Assembly: GCF_014109725.1 (NCBI RefSeq)
Contig: NZ_CP058554.1
Coordinates: 1,922,001-1,986,000 of the forward strand
From: Comamonas piscis
GTDB taxonomy: Bacteria; Pseudomonadota; Gammaproteobacteria; Burkholderiales; Burkholderiaceae_C
Length of the DNA: 64,000 nucleotides
Direction of reading: 5' to 3'
Both the position numbers and the translations under genes were made by a program. The notes beneath the pieces are model-generated. The model did not search any database, was not told the origin of the DNA, and saw only the letters and a list, made by a program, of their open reading frames with translations. Below, one piece after another: positions 1 through 9,817 of this stretch (positions within the stretch are counted from its first letter, which is position 1; the number at the start of each line of letters is the position of its first letter).

Positions 1-158
1 CAGCCCAGGCTGGTGGCGCTGCCGCCCAAAGCACGGCCGATGGCAGGCGTGGCGATAGCACCGCCAGAAAAACTCAGCGGCAGCACCAGGGCTGCAAGAC
101 AAACGGATGCCAAAACCATCCAGGGCCCGCGCCAGGCGGCGGGTAAAACGCGATACAT
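1..158 (-). CDS. MFS transporter, N-terminal fragment (runs off the window)
   Basis: Only the first 52 codons are inside the window; the gene continues past base 1. The ATG at 158 follows a good AGGAG ribosome-binding site. The product begins with a short basic stretch, then a hydrophobic segment (about residues 13-30), then a GG-rich stretch containing TPAIGRAL, which resembles the first loop of drug/metabolite exporters of the major facilitator superfamily. It diverges from the LysR gene at 265, the usual layout for a regulator and its exporter target. The substrate cannot be told. Calling it MFS rests on the N-terminus alone. Confidence 0.6.
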   Translation of the reverse strand, partial: MYRVLPAAWRGPWMVLASVCLAALVLPLSFSGGAIATPAIGRALGGSATSLG

Positions 159-225
159 AGCCAACTCCTGCAAAAACACGCTGTGGAGCTTAATGAGGAA
201 TGGATCGCCAATAAACAGGCGCTTC

Positions 226-242
226 GTTGTTTGATTAACAAC
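226..242. promoter_or_regulatory. Inverted repeat, probable LysR-type operator
   Basis: GTTGTT-TGATT-AACAAC is a perfect 6-5-6 inverted repeat in the 106-bp gap between the divergent MFS and LysR genes, 23 bp before the LysR start. LysR-type regulators commonly bind T-N11-A dyads in such gaps and repress their own gene. Assignment is by position and symmetry only. Confidence 0.5.
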
Positions 243-264
243 CAAATGTCCGTAATATGCGTGC

Positions 265-1173
265 ATGGATAACCTGAACCATATCGCCGCCTTTGTGCAG
301 GCGGCCGAGCGCAGCAGCTTTGTGGCCGCCGCCCGCGCCCTGGGCATCTCGGCATCGGCCGTCGGCAAAAGCGTGGCCAAGCTGGAGGCGCAACTGGGCA
401 CGCAGCTGCTGGTGCGCACCACGCGGCGGGTGTCGCTGTCGCACGAGGGCGAGCTGATGTACACGCACTGGCGCCGCATTCTGGACGACTTGCAAGACGC
501 GCAGGCGCTGCTGTCCAGCACGCAGAGCAGCCCCCGGGGCCTCTTGCGCATAGGGCTGCCCACCATTGGCTACCGCTTCTTGCTGCCGGTGATTCCGGCC
601 TTCCGCGCGCGTTATCCGGATATCGAGCTGGACCTGGACTTCAACGACCGGCTGGTCGATGTGGTGGAGGCGCGCCTGGATGCGGTGATCCGCAGCGGGG
701 TGCTGGCTGACTCCAGCCTCAGCGCCCGGCGCCTGGGCCTGTTCCGCTTTGTGCTTTGCGCATCACCGGCCTATCTGGCACAGCGCGGCCGGCCCCAGCG
801 ACCCGAGGATTTGGCGACGCATGACTGCTTGCGCTTTCGCTTTCCCACTTCCGGCAAGCTGCAGCCCTGGCAGATGAGCGGGAGCACGGCCGAGGTACAG
901 CAAGATGCCGCTGCCCATCCAGCCGCACTGACTTGCAACAACATGGAGGCCCTGCGCGGCGCGGCAATCGGGGGCCTGGGCATTGCCTATATGCCCGACT
1001 TTCTGGCCCGCGACGCGCTGGCCGATGGCAGCCTGCAGACGGTGCTGGACGACTTTCTGAGCCATACCGGCCAGTTCAGCATCCTCTGGCCTTCGGGCCG
1101 GCTGATGTCGCCGCGCCTGCGTGTGTTTGTGGATTTTGTGGCCGAGCGGCTGTTTCAGCCACCGCCGCCCTAA
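265..1173 (+). CDS. LysR family transcriptional regulator
   Basis: 302 residues, the normal LysR length. The N-terminus (about 1-60) is a winged helix-turn-helix with the typical pattern of an alanine-rich helix, SASAVGKSVAKLE recognition region and LVRTTRRVSLS wing. Residues about 90-295 form the periplasmic-binding-protein-like effector domain, with the RGLLRIGLP entry strand. It probably controls the divergent MFS exporter at 1-158. This subgroup (the CrgA/AaeR-like branch) often regulates exporters or reductases. The effector is unknown. Confidence 0.9.
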   Translation: MDNLNHIAAFVQAAERSSFVAAARALGISASAVGKSVAKLEAQLGTQLLVRTTRRVSLSHEGELMYTHWRRILDDLQDAQALLSSTQSSPRGLLRIGLPTIGYRFLLPVIPAFRARYPDIELDLDFNDRLVDVVEARLDAVIRSGVLADSSLSARRLGLFRFVLCASPAYLAQRGRPQRPEDLATHDCLRFRFPTSGKLQPWQMSGSTAEVQQDAAAHPAALTCNNMEALRGAAIGGLGIAYMPDFLARDALADGSLQTVLDDFLSHTGQFSILWPSGRLMSPRLRVFVDFVAERLFQPPPP

Positions 1174-1230
1174 AGGCGCCTCGCTGGCAGTCGCCCATAT
1201 TGCGCAGCCAGGGGCTGCTGAATGTGCTGC

Positions 1231-1932
1231 TCAGCGCAGTGCTGCTATAGCCTTGGGCAGCAAAGTGTGGGCCAGCTCAGGCAATTGCGGCTGGGTTTGC
1301 TGCGCTGAGGTGGTGCTGAACCAGCGCCCCAGGTGCTTGCGCTGGCAGACCTGCAGTTCGCTCAGCAGCGCATGGCTGGGGTCGGGGATATGCCAGCGGC
1401 TGCGCAGATCGGCCTGCATGCGCAGCAACAGGTGGGCTGTCATCTCGGCATCGGCCAGTGCCCGGTGGGCCTTGTCGGCGGGGGGCAGTTGCAGGTGGCG
1501 CACGATCTTGCCCAGCGAGTGGCTGGGTGCCTCGGGGTAGAGGCGGCGCGACAGCAATACCGTGCAGGCAAACAGACTGCCGACAGGCGCGGCTGCGGCT
1601 GAAGCTATGCAGCCGGCACGTTCCAGCTCATCGCGCCAGAACTTGCTGTCAAACGATGCGTTGTGTGCCACCAGCGGCGCCGTGCCGACAAAGTCCGCCG
1701 CCTCGCGCATCACCTGCTCGGCGGGCGCTGCCGCCTGCAGCATCGCCGTGGTGATGCCGGTGAGCTGGGTGATGAAGCTGGGCATGCGCTGGCCGGCGTT
1801 CATCAGGTTCTGGTAGCGATCGACGATACGGCCGTTCTCGACCATGACAATGCCGACCTCGGCCGCCCGCGCGCCATGCGCCGGGCTCATGCCGGTGGTT
1901 TCAAAGTCGAGAATGGCGATGCGTTCGGACAT
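1231..1932 (-). CDS. DnaQ-like 3'-5' exonuclease (DEDDh family)
   Basis: 233 residues from the ATG at 1932; a TTG seven codons further upstream is also possible. Motif Exo I is visible as DFETTG near residue 9, Exo II as AHNASFD near 89, and Exo III as HRALADAEMT near 145, giving the D-E-D-D plus H set of two-metal exonucleases such as the Pol III epsilon subunit and RNase T. It lacks the C-terminal polymerase-binding region of full-length DnaQ, so it is probably a stand-alone nuclease. It starts 21 bp after kynU on the same strand and may be co-transcribed, with no obvious functional link. Confidence 0.85.
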   Translation of the reverse strand: MSERIAILDFETTGMSPAHGARAAEVGIVMVENGRIVDRYQNLMNAGQRMPSFITQLTGITTAMLQAAAPAEQVMREAADFVGTAPLVAHNASFDSKFWRDELERAGCIASAAAAPVGSLFACTVLLSRRLYPEAPSHSLGKIVRHLQLPPADKAHRALADAEMTAHLLLRMQADLRSRWHIPDPSHALLSELQVCQRKHLGRWFSTTSAQQTQPQLPELAHTLLPKAIAALR

Positions 1933-1953
1933 GGCGGGGCGGGTGCTCGGCAA

Positions 1954-3270
1954 TCAGGTCACCGCGTTGATGCGGTTGAATTCGGGCTTTTGCCATTCGC
2001 CCGATTCCAGCACCTGGCGCAGGTGCTCGACCGCATTCCACACGTCTTCAAAACGGGTGTAGAGGGGGGTGAAGCCAAAACGCAGAATGTCCTTGTGCGG
2101 GCCGTTGCCGCCGTCGCCCTTGCGGAAGTCGCCAATGACGCCACGGGCGATCAGCGCCTGCACGATGGCATAGGCGCCGCTGCCCTGGCCGTCCACACCG
2201 GCGCCATCGTCGCGGGTCAGGCAGACCTGGGAGCCGCGCGCAAAGATATCGCGTGGCGTCGCCAGGCCCAGGCCGTAGCCCGCGCAGCGGGTCTCCACCA
2301 GCTCGATGAACAGGTCGGTCAGCGCGACCGACTTGCGGCGCAGCGCTGTCATGCCGCCGTACTTTTCGGCTTCGCTGAAGATGTCCAGACCGCACTGCAG
2401 GGCCGACAGCGCAATCATCGGCTGGGTGCCGCACATGTAGCGGCGGATGCCGGGCGCAGGCTGGTAGTCGCTGTTAAAGGCGAACTGCTCGGCGTGGCCA
2501 AACCAGCCCGACAGCGGCTGCCAGAACTTGTCGGTATGGCGCGCATGCACCCAGACAAAGGCCGGGGCGCCGGGGCCGCCGTTGAGGTACTTGTAGCTGC
2601 AACCCACGGCGTAGTCGGCGTTGGCGGCGTTCAGGTCCACCGGCACGGCGCCGGCGGCATGGGCCAGGTCCCAGACGGTCAGCACGCCCTGGGCATGCGC
2701 ATCGCGCGTGACCTGGTTCATGTCATGCATATGGCCGGTGCGGTAGTTCACATGGCTCAGCAGCAGCACGGCTACGTCGGTGGTCAGGCAGGTGGGCAGC
2801 TCCTCGGGCTCGATCAGCACCAGCTCCAGGTTGTGCTGCTTGCACAGCGATTCGGCGATGTACAGATCGGTGGGGAAGTTGCTGCGCTCGCTGATCACCT
2901 TGGTGCGCGGTGCCGGGTCGGAGAACTCTTGCTGCGACAGGCGAATGGCCGCGCTCAGCACCTTGTAGAGGTTGACCGAGGTGGTGTCGGTGAACACTAC
3001 TTCGCCGGGCTTTGCCCCTATCCACGGCGCAAACTGGTCGCCCAGGCGCTGGGGCAGGTCGATCCAGCCGGCATCGTTCCAGCTGCGGATGAGGCCCTGG
3101 CCCCATTCGCGCTGCACCACATCGGTGACGCGCGCCGCTGTCGCCTTGGGCAGCGGGCCCAGCGAGTTGCCATCTAGGTAGATAACGCCTTCTGGCAGGT
3201 CGAACAGGTGGCGCAGCGGTGCCAGCGGCTCATGCTGGTCAACGTCGCGGCAGGCTTCCAAGGTGGTCAT
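1954..3270 (-). CDS. kynU: Kynureninase
   Basis: 438 residues, slightly longer than the usual ~415. It is a PLP-dependent fold-type I enzyme that cleaves L-kynurenine to anthranilate and L-alanine in tryptophan breakdown. Visible landmarks are DGNSLGPLP at 33-41, the phosphate-binding TTSVN near 96-100, the aspartate of WDLAHAAG (about 201) that contacts the pyridine nitrogen, and the Schiff-base lysine K227 in SYKYLNGGPG. It follows kynB by 72 bp on the same strand. No kynA (tryptophan dioxygenase) lies in the window. Confidence 0.96.
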   Translation of the reverse strand: MTTLEACRDVDQHEPLAPLRHLFDLPEGVIYLDGNSLGPLPKATAARVTDVVQREWGQGLIRSWNDAGWIDLPQRLGDQFAPWIGAKPGEVVFTDTTSVNLYKVLSAAIRLSQQEFSDPAPRTKVISERSNFPTDLYIAESLCKQHNLELVLIEPEELPTCLTTDVAVLLLSHVNYRTGHMHDMNQVTRDAHAQGVLTVWDLAHAAGAVPVDLNAANADYAVGCSYKYLNGGPGAPAFVWVHARHTDKFWQPLSGWFGHAEQFAFNSDYQPAPGIRRYMCGTQPMIALSALQCGLDIFSEAEKYGGMTALRRKSVALTDLFIELVETRCAGYGLGLATPRDIFARGSQVCLTRDDGAGVDGQGSGAYAIVQALIARGVIGDFRKGDGGNGPHKDILRFGFTPLYTRFEDVWNAVEHLRQVLESGEWQKPEFNRINAVT

Positions 3271-3342
3271 GGCTATGTCTCTTTGTCAATGGTGGCGGGC
3301 AGACGCTGGTGTGCCAGGCGCCTGCCGCAAGGTATGAGGGGT

Positions 3343-4020
3343 TCAGGCGGTGGCCTGATTGTAGGTGCCGGGCAGGGCGCGCAGCACGGCGCGCACCGGC
3401 GATGCATCGGCCTGCACCAGCTTCAAAGGCAGTGCGATCAGCTCGTAGTCGCCTTCGGGTACGGCGTCCAGCACCAGGTTCTCCAGCACGCGCATGTCGT
3501 GGCGGCGAATGGTCTGGTGGCTGGGGAGGGCCTTGCTGTCGGCCGGGTCGATGCTGGCGGTGTCAATGCCAATCAGCCGCACGCCCAGCGCCGCCAGGCG
3601 CTCCACGGTCTCGGCCGCATAGCCGGTCAGGCCGGCATCCCACTGGGTTTGCGGCATCTGCTGGTAGGTGCGCACCAGCACGCGTTCGGGCAGGTCGTTG
3701 CCCATCGCGTGCGCGATGTGTTGCCATTCAATCAGCGGTCCGCAGCCGATCGCGTGGACCACGCGGCAGCGGCCCAGGTAGGGCGCCAGGTCAACCTGGC
3801 CGATGGTGGCGCCATCGGGCGCGTAGTGCAGCGGTGCATCGGCATGGGCACCCGCATGCGGGGTGCTGGTGATGCTGGCCACATTGACCGGGCAACCCGG
3901 CCCGATGCTGGCCACCCATTGCTGCTGGTACGGCGTGTCGCCGGGGAACACCGGCATGCCGACATAGACGGGCGGCGAGATGTCCCAAAGGCTTGGCGCA
4001 GAGTGAGGCGTGTTTGGCAT
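3343..4020 (-). CDS. kynB: Kynurenine formamidase (arylformamidase)
   Basis: 225 residues from the ATG at 4020; a longer reading frame upstream overlaps the permease and is not needed. It hydrolyses N-formylkynurenine to kynurenine and formate. The bacterial cyclase-like metal-site motif HxxxHxD is present as H55-H59-D61 in PHAGAHADAP, and the N-terminus has the family's WDISPPV and FPGDTPY segments. It lies between a permease (14 bp upstream) and kynU, which fits the kynurenine pathway. Confidence 0.95.
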   Translation of the reverse strand: MPNTPHSAPSLWDISPPVYVGMPVFPGDTPYQQQWVASIGPGCPVNVASITSTPHAGAHADAPLHYAPDGATIGQVDLAPYLGRCRVVHAIGCGPLIEWQHIAHAMGNDLPERVLVRTYQQMPQTQWDAGLTGYAAETVERLAALGVRLIGIDTASIDPADSKALPSHQTIRRHDMRVLENLVLDAVPEGDYELIALPLKLVQADASPVRAVLRALPGTYNQATA

Positions 4021-4034
4021 AGCTATGCAATGTA

Positions 4035-5402
4035 TCAGCGCTTGCGGTACCAGATCAGGTAGACGGCGGTCATCACCAGCAGCATGGGCACGCCGATCAA
4101 GGTCGTCATGTGGAACACATCGGTGAAATAGGTGGTGATGATCACGGCCAGCATCAGCACGGCGCCCAGCAGGGTCAGCACCGGAAAGCCCCACATGCGG
4201 AATTGCAGGCGCTCGCCCGGATGCTCACGCTGCCAGCGGCGGCGGAAGAAGAGGTGGGTGACAAACACCATGAACCAGGCAAACATGGCGCCGAACATCG
4301 AGATCGACATCATCAAGGTGAGCGACTCCTCGGGCTTGAGCACGTTGAGCACCATGGCGACTGCCATGCCCAGGCAGGAGATGGCAATCGCACCCATCGG
4401 CACGCCCCGGCTGTTGACCTTGCCCAGCACTGCCGGCGCATAGCCGCCGCGCGAGAGGCTGAACATCATGCGCGAGGTGACATAGAGCTGCGCGTTCATC
4501 GCCGACAAGCTGGCGACCAGCACCACAAAATTGAGCACGCTGGCCGACCCAGGAATGCCGACAATCTCCATCACCTTGACGAAGGGGCTCTTGTCGGTGC
4601 TGGCATGGCTCCAGGGCACGATGGCCAGCATCAAGGCCAGCGACAGCAGGTAGAACAGCACCAGGCGCAGTACCGTGGTCTTGAACGCCGAGGTGACCGC
4701 CTGGCGCGGGTTCTGCGCCTCACCGGCGGCAATCGCGATCGACTCTAGGCTGAGGTAGCTGAAGATGGCGATGATCACCCCCACCCAGGTGCCCCACCAG
4801 CCATTGGGGAAAAAGCCCCGGTCGGCGGTGTAGTTGGCAAAGCCCACGCTCTCGGGCCGCGAGCCGAACACCACATAGGCGCCGATCAGGATAAAGGCGA
4901 CGATGGCCACGACCTTGATCATGGAGAACACATACTCCATCTGCCCAAAGGCCTTGACGCTGGTGGCATTGACAGCGGCCAGAATGACCGAGAACAGCGC
5001 CACCCACACCCACTGCTCCACCTCGGGGAACCAGTACTTCATGTACTTGCCAACGGCGGTGACCTCCATCCCCACCGCCAGCACCACGGCCGCCCAGTAG
5101 GCATAGCGCACCACAAAGCCGGCGAGGGGGCTGAGGTAGTGCTCGGCGTAGGCGCCAAACGATCCGCTGGTCGGGTGCGCGACGGTCATCTCCGCCAGGC
5201 AGCCCATCAGCAGCAGGCCGATGAGCGCGCCAATGGCGTAGCTGATGAGCACGCTGGGGCCGGCAAAGCCGATGGCAAATGCGCTGCCCATGAAGAGGCC
5301 GGTGCCGATGGCGCCGCCAATGGCGATCATCGTCATTTGGGCAGCAGTGAGTTGCTGCTGGAGGCCGCGTTCGCGGCGGGCAATCGATTCAAAAGGGGAC
5401 AC
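4035..5402 (-). CDS. Amino acid permease (APC superfamily)
   Basis: 455 residues with about 12 membrane segments and the AAT/APC signature near the start (IGGAIGTGLFMGS at about 28-40). This family includes aromatic amino acid, GABA and proline importers. Clustering with kynB and kynU suggests a tryptophan or kynurenine importer, which is an inference from position. The start is a GTG at 5402 with a weak upstream purine tract; no better in-frame start precedes the first membrane helix. It is the first gene of the kyn unit. Confidence 0.85.
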   Translation of the reverse strand: MSPFESIARRERGLQQQLTAAQMTMIAIGGAIGTGLFMGSAFAIGFAGPSVLISYAIGALIGLLLMGCLAEMTVAHPTSGSFGAYAEHYLSPLAGFVVRYAYWAAVVLAVGMEVTAVGKYMKYWFPEVEQWVWVALFSVILAAVNATSVKAFGQMEYVFSMIKVVAIVAFILIGAYVVFGSRPESVGFANYTADRGFFPNGWWGTWVGVIIAIFSYLSLESIAIAAGEAQNPRQAVTSAFKTTVLRLVLFYLLSLALMLAIVPWSHASTDKSPFVKVMEIVGIPGSASVLNFVVLVASLSAMNAQLYVTSRMMFSLSRGGYAPAVLGKVNSRGVPMGAIAISCLGMAVAMVLNVLKPEESLTLMMSISMFGAMFAWFMVFVTHLFFRRRWQREHPGERLQFRMWGFPVLTLLGAVLMLAVIITTYFTDVFHMTTLIGVPMLLVMTAVYLIWYRKR

Positions 5403-5521
5403 GGGTTTTTTGCTTGTTATGGCTGGGGCGGCGCTGGGGTGGCTTTGGTTGCTGCCTCTGCGCGTGGAAGGTGGGGATTTTAGGATTTGTGGGAAATCCT
5501 TGTTGTGTGTTTTTGGTTGTT

Positions 5522-6174
5522 AGCTTTGCAAGCAGCTGCTGGCCGGGTCTCGCCCCGGCGGGCGAGGTACTTTTCTTGCTCAGCCAAGAAAAGTACCCAA
5601 AAGAAGGCTGCCCCTGCTGACTGCGTCCCTTCGCTTCGCTGCGGGCAACCTGTGGTGCTCGGGTATGGGCTGCACCGCGAAACTCACTACGCGCCGAAGG
5701 CGCTCCGTTCAAACAGACGCGGTGAGTCAGTTCACGAAGCAGTTGCACTCTTCGGTGCAACTGCCCAGCCCATACCCTGTGCTCCTCGGCGCATTCAGAA
5801 GGGGACTAAGCAGACGCAGGCCATCGCTGCGCTCGGCCCCTGTAGGCCGAGCGCAGCGATGGCCTATTGGCATTTGGATGTTGGGTTGTTCGCATCCCCC
5901 CTTTTGCATGCGCCTGGGGCGTGGTGTTTGTGGGGTGGCGCTGGCACCGAAGAGTGCCAGCGCATCGTCAACTAGCTTGCCGCGTCTGTTTGAACGGAGC
6001 GCCTTGGCGCGTAGAGAGTTTCGCGGCACACCCCGCAAACGCCACGACACAGGTTGCCCTTCGCAACGCGAAGGGTCGCAAGCAGCAGGGGCGACCTTCT
6101 TTTGGGTACTTTTCTTGGTCGCCAAGAAAAGTACCTCGCCCGCCGGGCGAAATCCGGCCGACAGCCGTAAAGCT
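5522..6174. repeat. Large imperfect inverted repeat (two ~320-bp arms head to head)
   Basis: The left arm (5522-5838) and right arm (5845-6174) are diverged reverse complements over nearly their whole length. Matched landmarks: AGCTTTGCA near 5522 against TAAAGCT at 6168-6174; AAGAAAAGTAC hairpins near 5565-5599 and 6106-6134; GCTCCGTTCAAACAGACGCGG near 5701 against its complement near 5980; and CACTCTTCGGTG near 5747 against CACCGAAGAGTG near 5946. The centre is a perfect 21-bp hairpin. Open frames inside each arm translate to similar peptides only because the arms are copies. No transposase is present. Confidence 0.85.
5818..5865. repeat. Perfect 21-bp hairpin at the centre of the inverted repeat
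   Basis: Left arm 5818-5838 and right arm 5845-5865 are perfect complements around a 6-nt loop CCTGTA. This is the symmetry axis of the larger element. It has no U-run, so it is not a standard terminator. Confidence 0.85.
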
Positions 6175-6293
6175 ACGGCCGCCGCTAAAACGCACACCCT
6201 CGCCCGCCGAGCGAACACCGGCCGACAGCCGTAAAGCTGCAACCGCCGCTAAAAAGATTACCCCTCGCCCGCCGGGCGAAATCCGGCCAGCAG
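6135..6293 (+). repeat. Tandem repeat, ~64-bp unit, about 2.5 copies
   Basis: Units begin at 6135, 6199 and 6264, each with CTCGCCCGCCG(G/A)GCGAA followed by CCGGCC. The first two units share GACAGCCGTAAAGCT and CCGCCGCTAAAA; the third is cut short. The first unit overlaps the end of the right arm of the inverted repeat, so the array seems to grow from that arm. The remaining bases up to the rtcR stop hold nothing I recognise. Confidence 0.8.
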
Positions 6294-6341
6294 AATGCAA
6301 TGAACAGCAGAAGCTAAAAAAGCATCAGACCTAAAAAAGGC

Positions 6342-7958
<1,617 letters not shown>

Positions 7959-8003
7959 GCTAAGCCGAATGCTGATGCGATTCTTTATTCTAAGTCGGCT
8001 AGC
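7959..8003. promoter_or_regulatory. Imperfect inverted repeat, candidate RtcR binding site
   Basis: GCTAAGCCGA (7959-7968) and TCGGCTAGC (7995-8003) form an inverted repeat apart from one inserted base. It lies 110-150 bp upstream of the -24/-12 promoter and directly upstream of the rtcR start codon. That position suits an upstream activator sequence and could also serve rtcR autoregulation. Spacing and imperfect symmetry keep this tentative. Confidence 0.35.
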
Positions 8004-8070
8004 TCAAAAGATAAAAATAGCGAAGCTGTAGTGAAGTTGGGATTCTTGGAATTACGCAAGATTCGATATA

Positions 8071-8083
8071 AATCAACGATTTA
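8071..8083 (+). promoter_or_regulatory. IHF site
   Basis: AATCAACGATTTA matches the IHF consensus WATCAANNNNTTR at every specified position. It sits between the candidate activator site and the sigma-54 promoter, where IHF bending normally brings the activator onto the polymerase. Confidence 0.65.
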
Positions 8084-8111
8084 TTGGTGTTTTTGTTCCC
8101 GATATAAAAGT

Positions 8112-8127
8112 TGGCACGCTTTTGGCA
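8112..8127 (+). promoter_or_regulatory. Sigma-54 promoter for the rsr-rtcBA operon
   Basis: TGGCACGCTTTTGGCA has the required GG (8113-8114), ten bases, then GC (8125-8126), and matches the TGGCAC-N5-TTGC consensus with one mismatch. It points toward rsr and predicts a start near 8139, leaving a leader of about 84 nt. The divergent gene encodes the sigma-54 activator RtcR. Confidence 0.85.
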
Positions 8128-8160
8128 ATTAACCATGCAAGCGCCATGTGGCGTGTGTTG

Positions 8161-8190
8161 GGGAAAGCAGAGCAGGGTCTCTGCTTTCCC
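8161..8190 (+). other. 12-bp hairpin in the rsr 5' leader
   Basis: GGGAAAGCAGAG (8161-8172) and CTCTGCTTTCCC (8179-8190) are perfect complements around CAGGGT. The hairpin falls inside the predicted leader, about 22 nt after the expected start and 32 nt before the rsr ATG. No U-run follows, so it is unlikely to be a terminator. It could stabilise the message or act in translation control. Confidence 0.6.
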
Positions 8191-8222
8191 GAGGCGTTGA
8201 ATGAACAAGAAAGAAGAACACC

Positions 8223-9800
8223 ATGGTCAACCTGCAACTATTTCAAACCTACAAGGGCGCCCAGCTGGCAACGGCGGATGCCACCAACCAATCGGGTGTG
8301 GCGGCCTATGCATTCGGCCCGCAGCACCAGCTGGCGCAAATGGCGCTGACCGGCTGCCTGAGCCAGACTTTTTATGCCAGCCCGCAGGACCAGCTCTCGC
8401 AACTGATGGAGGTGCTGGCCAAGGTGGAGGCGCCCTTTATTGCCAAGACGGCCATCTATGCCCGTGAGCGTGGCTATATGAAGGACATGCCTGCCACCTT
8501 GGCCGCCGTGCTGGCCGTGCGTGATGTGGAGCTGCTGGCGCAAATCTTTCCCCGCGTGGTGGACAACGGCAAGATGCTGCGCAATTTTGTGCAGATCCTG
8601 CGCAGCGGGGTGCTGGGGCGCAAGTCGCTCGGTACCCGGCCCAAGAAGCTGGTGCAGCAGTGGTTGCTTGCGGCGACGGAAAAGCAGTTGCTCCACGCCG
8701 CCGTCGGAAGCCAGCCGTCGCTCGCCGATGTGGTGAAGATGGTGCATCCCAAGCCCCAGGAGGCATGGCGCGCTGCCTGGTTTGCCTGGCTGATTGGCAA
8801 GTCGTATGACGAGGCCAGCCTGCCACCCATTACCTTGGCGTTCGAGCGCTTCAAGCGTGTAGTGGCCCAGGGCCAGATGCCCGAGCAGGTGCCGGAGGTG
8901 CCCTTCCAGATGCTGACCGCGCTGGGCCTGGGTGCGCAGCAGTGGGCGCAGATGGCGAGCCAGGGTTCGTGGCAGATGCTGCGGCAGAACCTGAACACCT
9001 TTGGACGCCATGGTGTGTTTGAGCTGCCCGGTATGGCCGAGCGCGTAGCTGCCAAGCTGCAGGATGCGGCAGCCGTGGCCAAGGCGCGTGCGATGCCTTA
9101 CCAGCTGCTGTCGGCCTACAAGGCTGCGGGCCAGCAGGTGCCGGCTGCCGTGGCAGAGGCGCTGCAGGATGCGATGGAGCTGGCGACGGCCAACGTGCCG
9201 CAATTTGCGGGCCGGGTTGCCGTCTGCCCCGATGTCTCCGGGTCCATGAGCGCGTCGGTAACGGGCTACCGGGCAGGGGCTACCAGCAATGTGCGCTGCA
9301 TTGATGTGGCGGGCCTGATGGCTGCTGCCGTGCTGCGCAAGAACCGTGAGGCGCGTGTGCTGCCCTTTGAGTGCAAGGTGGTGTCGCTGTCGCTCAACGG
9401 CCGTGATTCGGTGATGACCAATGCCACCCGCTTGGCGGATGTGGGCGGAGGCGGCACGAACTGCAGTGCGCCGCTCAAGCTGCTGGCCGACGAGAAGGCA
9501 GCGGTGGACCTGGTGATCCTGGTCTCGGACAACGAGTCCTGGGTGGATGGCAAGCGTGCGGGTGCGACGGAGACGATGCAGCAATGGGCGCGCATCAAGC
9601 AACGCAACCCCGCTGCCAAGCTGGTGTGCATTGACATCCAGCCCTACGGAACGACGCAGGCGCAGGAGCGCGCCGATATCTTGAATATCGGTGGTTTCAG
9701 CGATGCGGTATTTGATGTGGTGGCCCGTTTTACCGAAGGCAAGCTGGGTGCCGAACATTGGGTAGGTGAGATAGAGCAGATCGTGCTGCCTGCCCAATGA
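8223..9800 (+). CDS. rsr: Rsr, Ro60-like TROVE/vWA RNA-binding protein
   Basis: 525 residues. Residues about 10-320 are a helical-repeat TROVE ring domain (for example YARERGYMKDMPATLAAVLA). Residues about 330-525 are a von Willebrand A domain with an intact MIDAS motif DVSGSMS (D337, S339, S341). Bacterial Ro60 orthologues bind Y RNAs and help exonucleases such as PNPase in RNA decay. It is the first gene after the sigma-54 promoter. It is followed after 17 bp by the Y-RNA-like array and then rtcB, the known rsr-yrl-rtcBA arrangement. Confidence 0.95.
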   Translation: MVNLQLFQTYKGAQLATADATNQSGVAAYAFGPQHQLAQMALTGCLSQTFYASPQDQLSQLMEVLAKVEAPFIAKTAIYARERGYMKDMPATLAAVLAVRDVELLAQIFPRVVDNGKMLRNFVQILRSGVLGRKSLGTRPKKLVQQWLLAATEKQLLHAAVGSQPSLADVVKMVHPKPQEAWRAAWFAWLIGKSYDEASLPPITLAFERFKRVVAQGQMPEQVPEVPFQMLTALGLGAQQWAQMASQGSWQMLRQNLNTFGRHGVFELPGMAERVAAKLQDAAAVAKARAMPYQLLSAYKAAGQQVPAAVAEALQDAMELATANVPQFAGRVAVCPDVSGSMSASVTGYRAGATSNVRCIDVAGLMAAAVLRKNREARVLPFECKVVSLSLNGRDSVMTNATRLADVGGGGTNCSAPLKLLADEKAAVDLVILVSDNESWVDGKRAGATETMQQWARIKQRNPAAKLVCIDIQPYGTTQAQERADILNIGGFSDAVFDVVARFTEGKLGAEHWVGEIEQIVLPAQ

Positions 9801-9817
9801 GCTGTGTTTTATCTGCT

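Noticed and set aside
5818..5865. Rho-independent terminator for the kyn permease or rtcR
   Set aside because: No U-run on either side, and neither neighbouring gene ends at this point; it is the axis of the larger repeat.
6135..6293. CRISPR array
   Set aside because: The repeats are 64-bp direct units without unique spacers, with only 2.5 copies and no cas genes.
5487..6334. Several overlapping ORFs of 90-190 codons in both directions
   Set aside because: They lie wholly in the inverted repeat. Their similarity to one another comes from the arms being copies, none has a ribosome site, and composition is unlike neighbouring genes.
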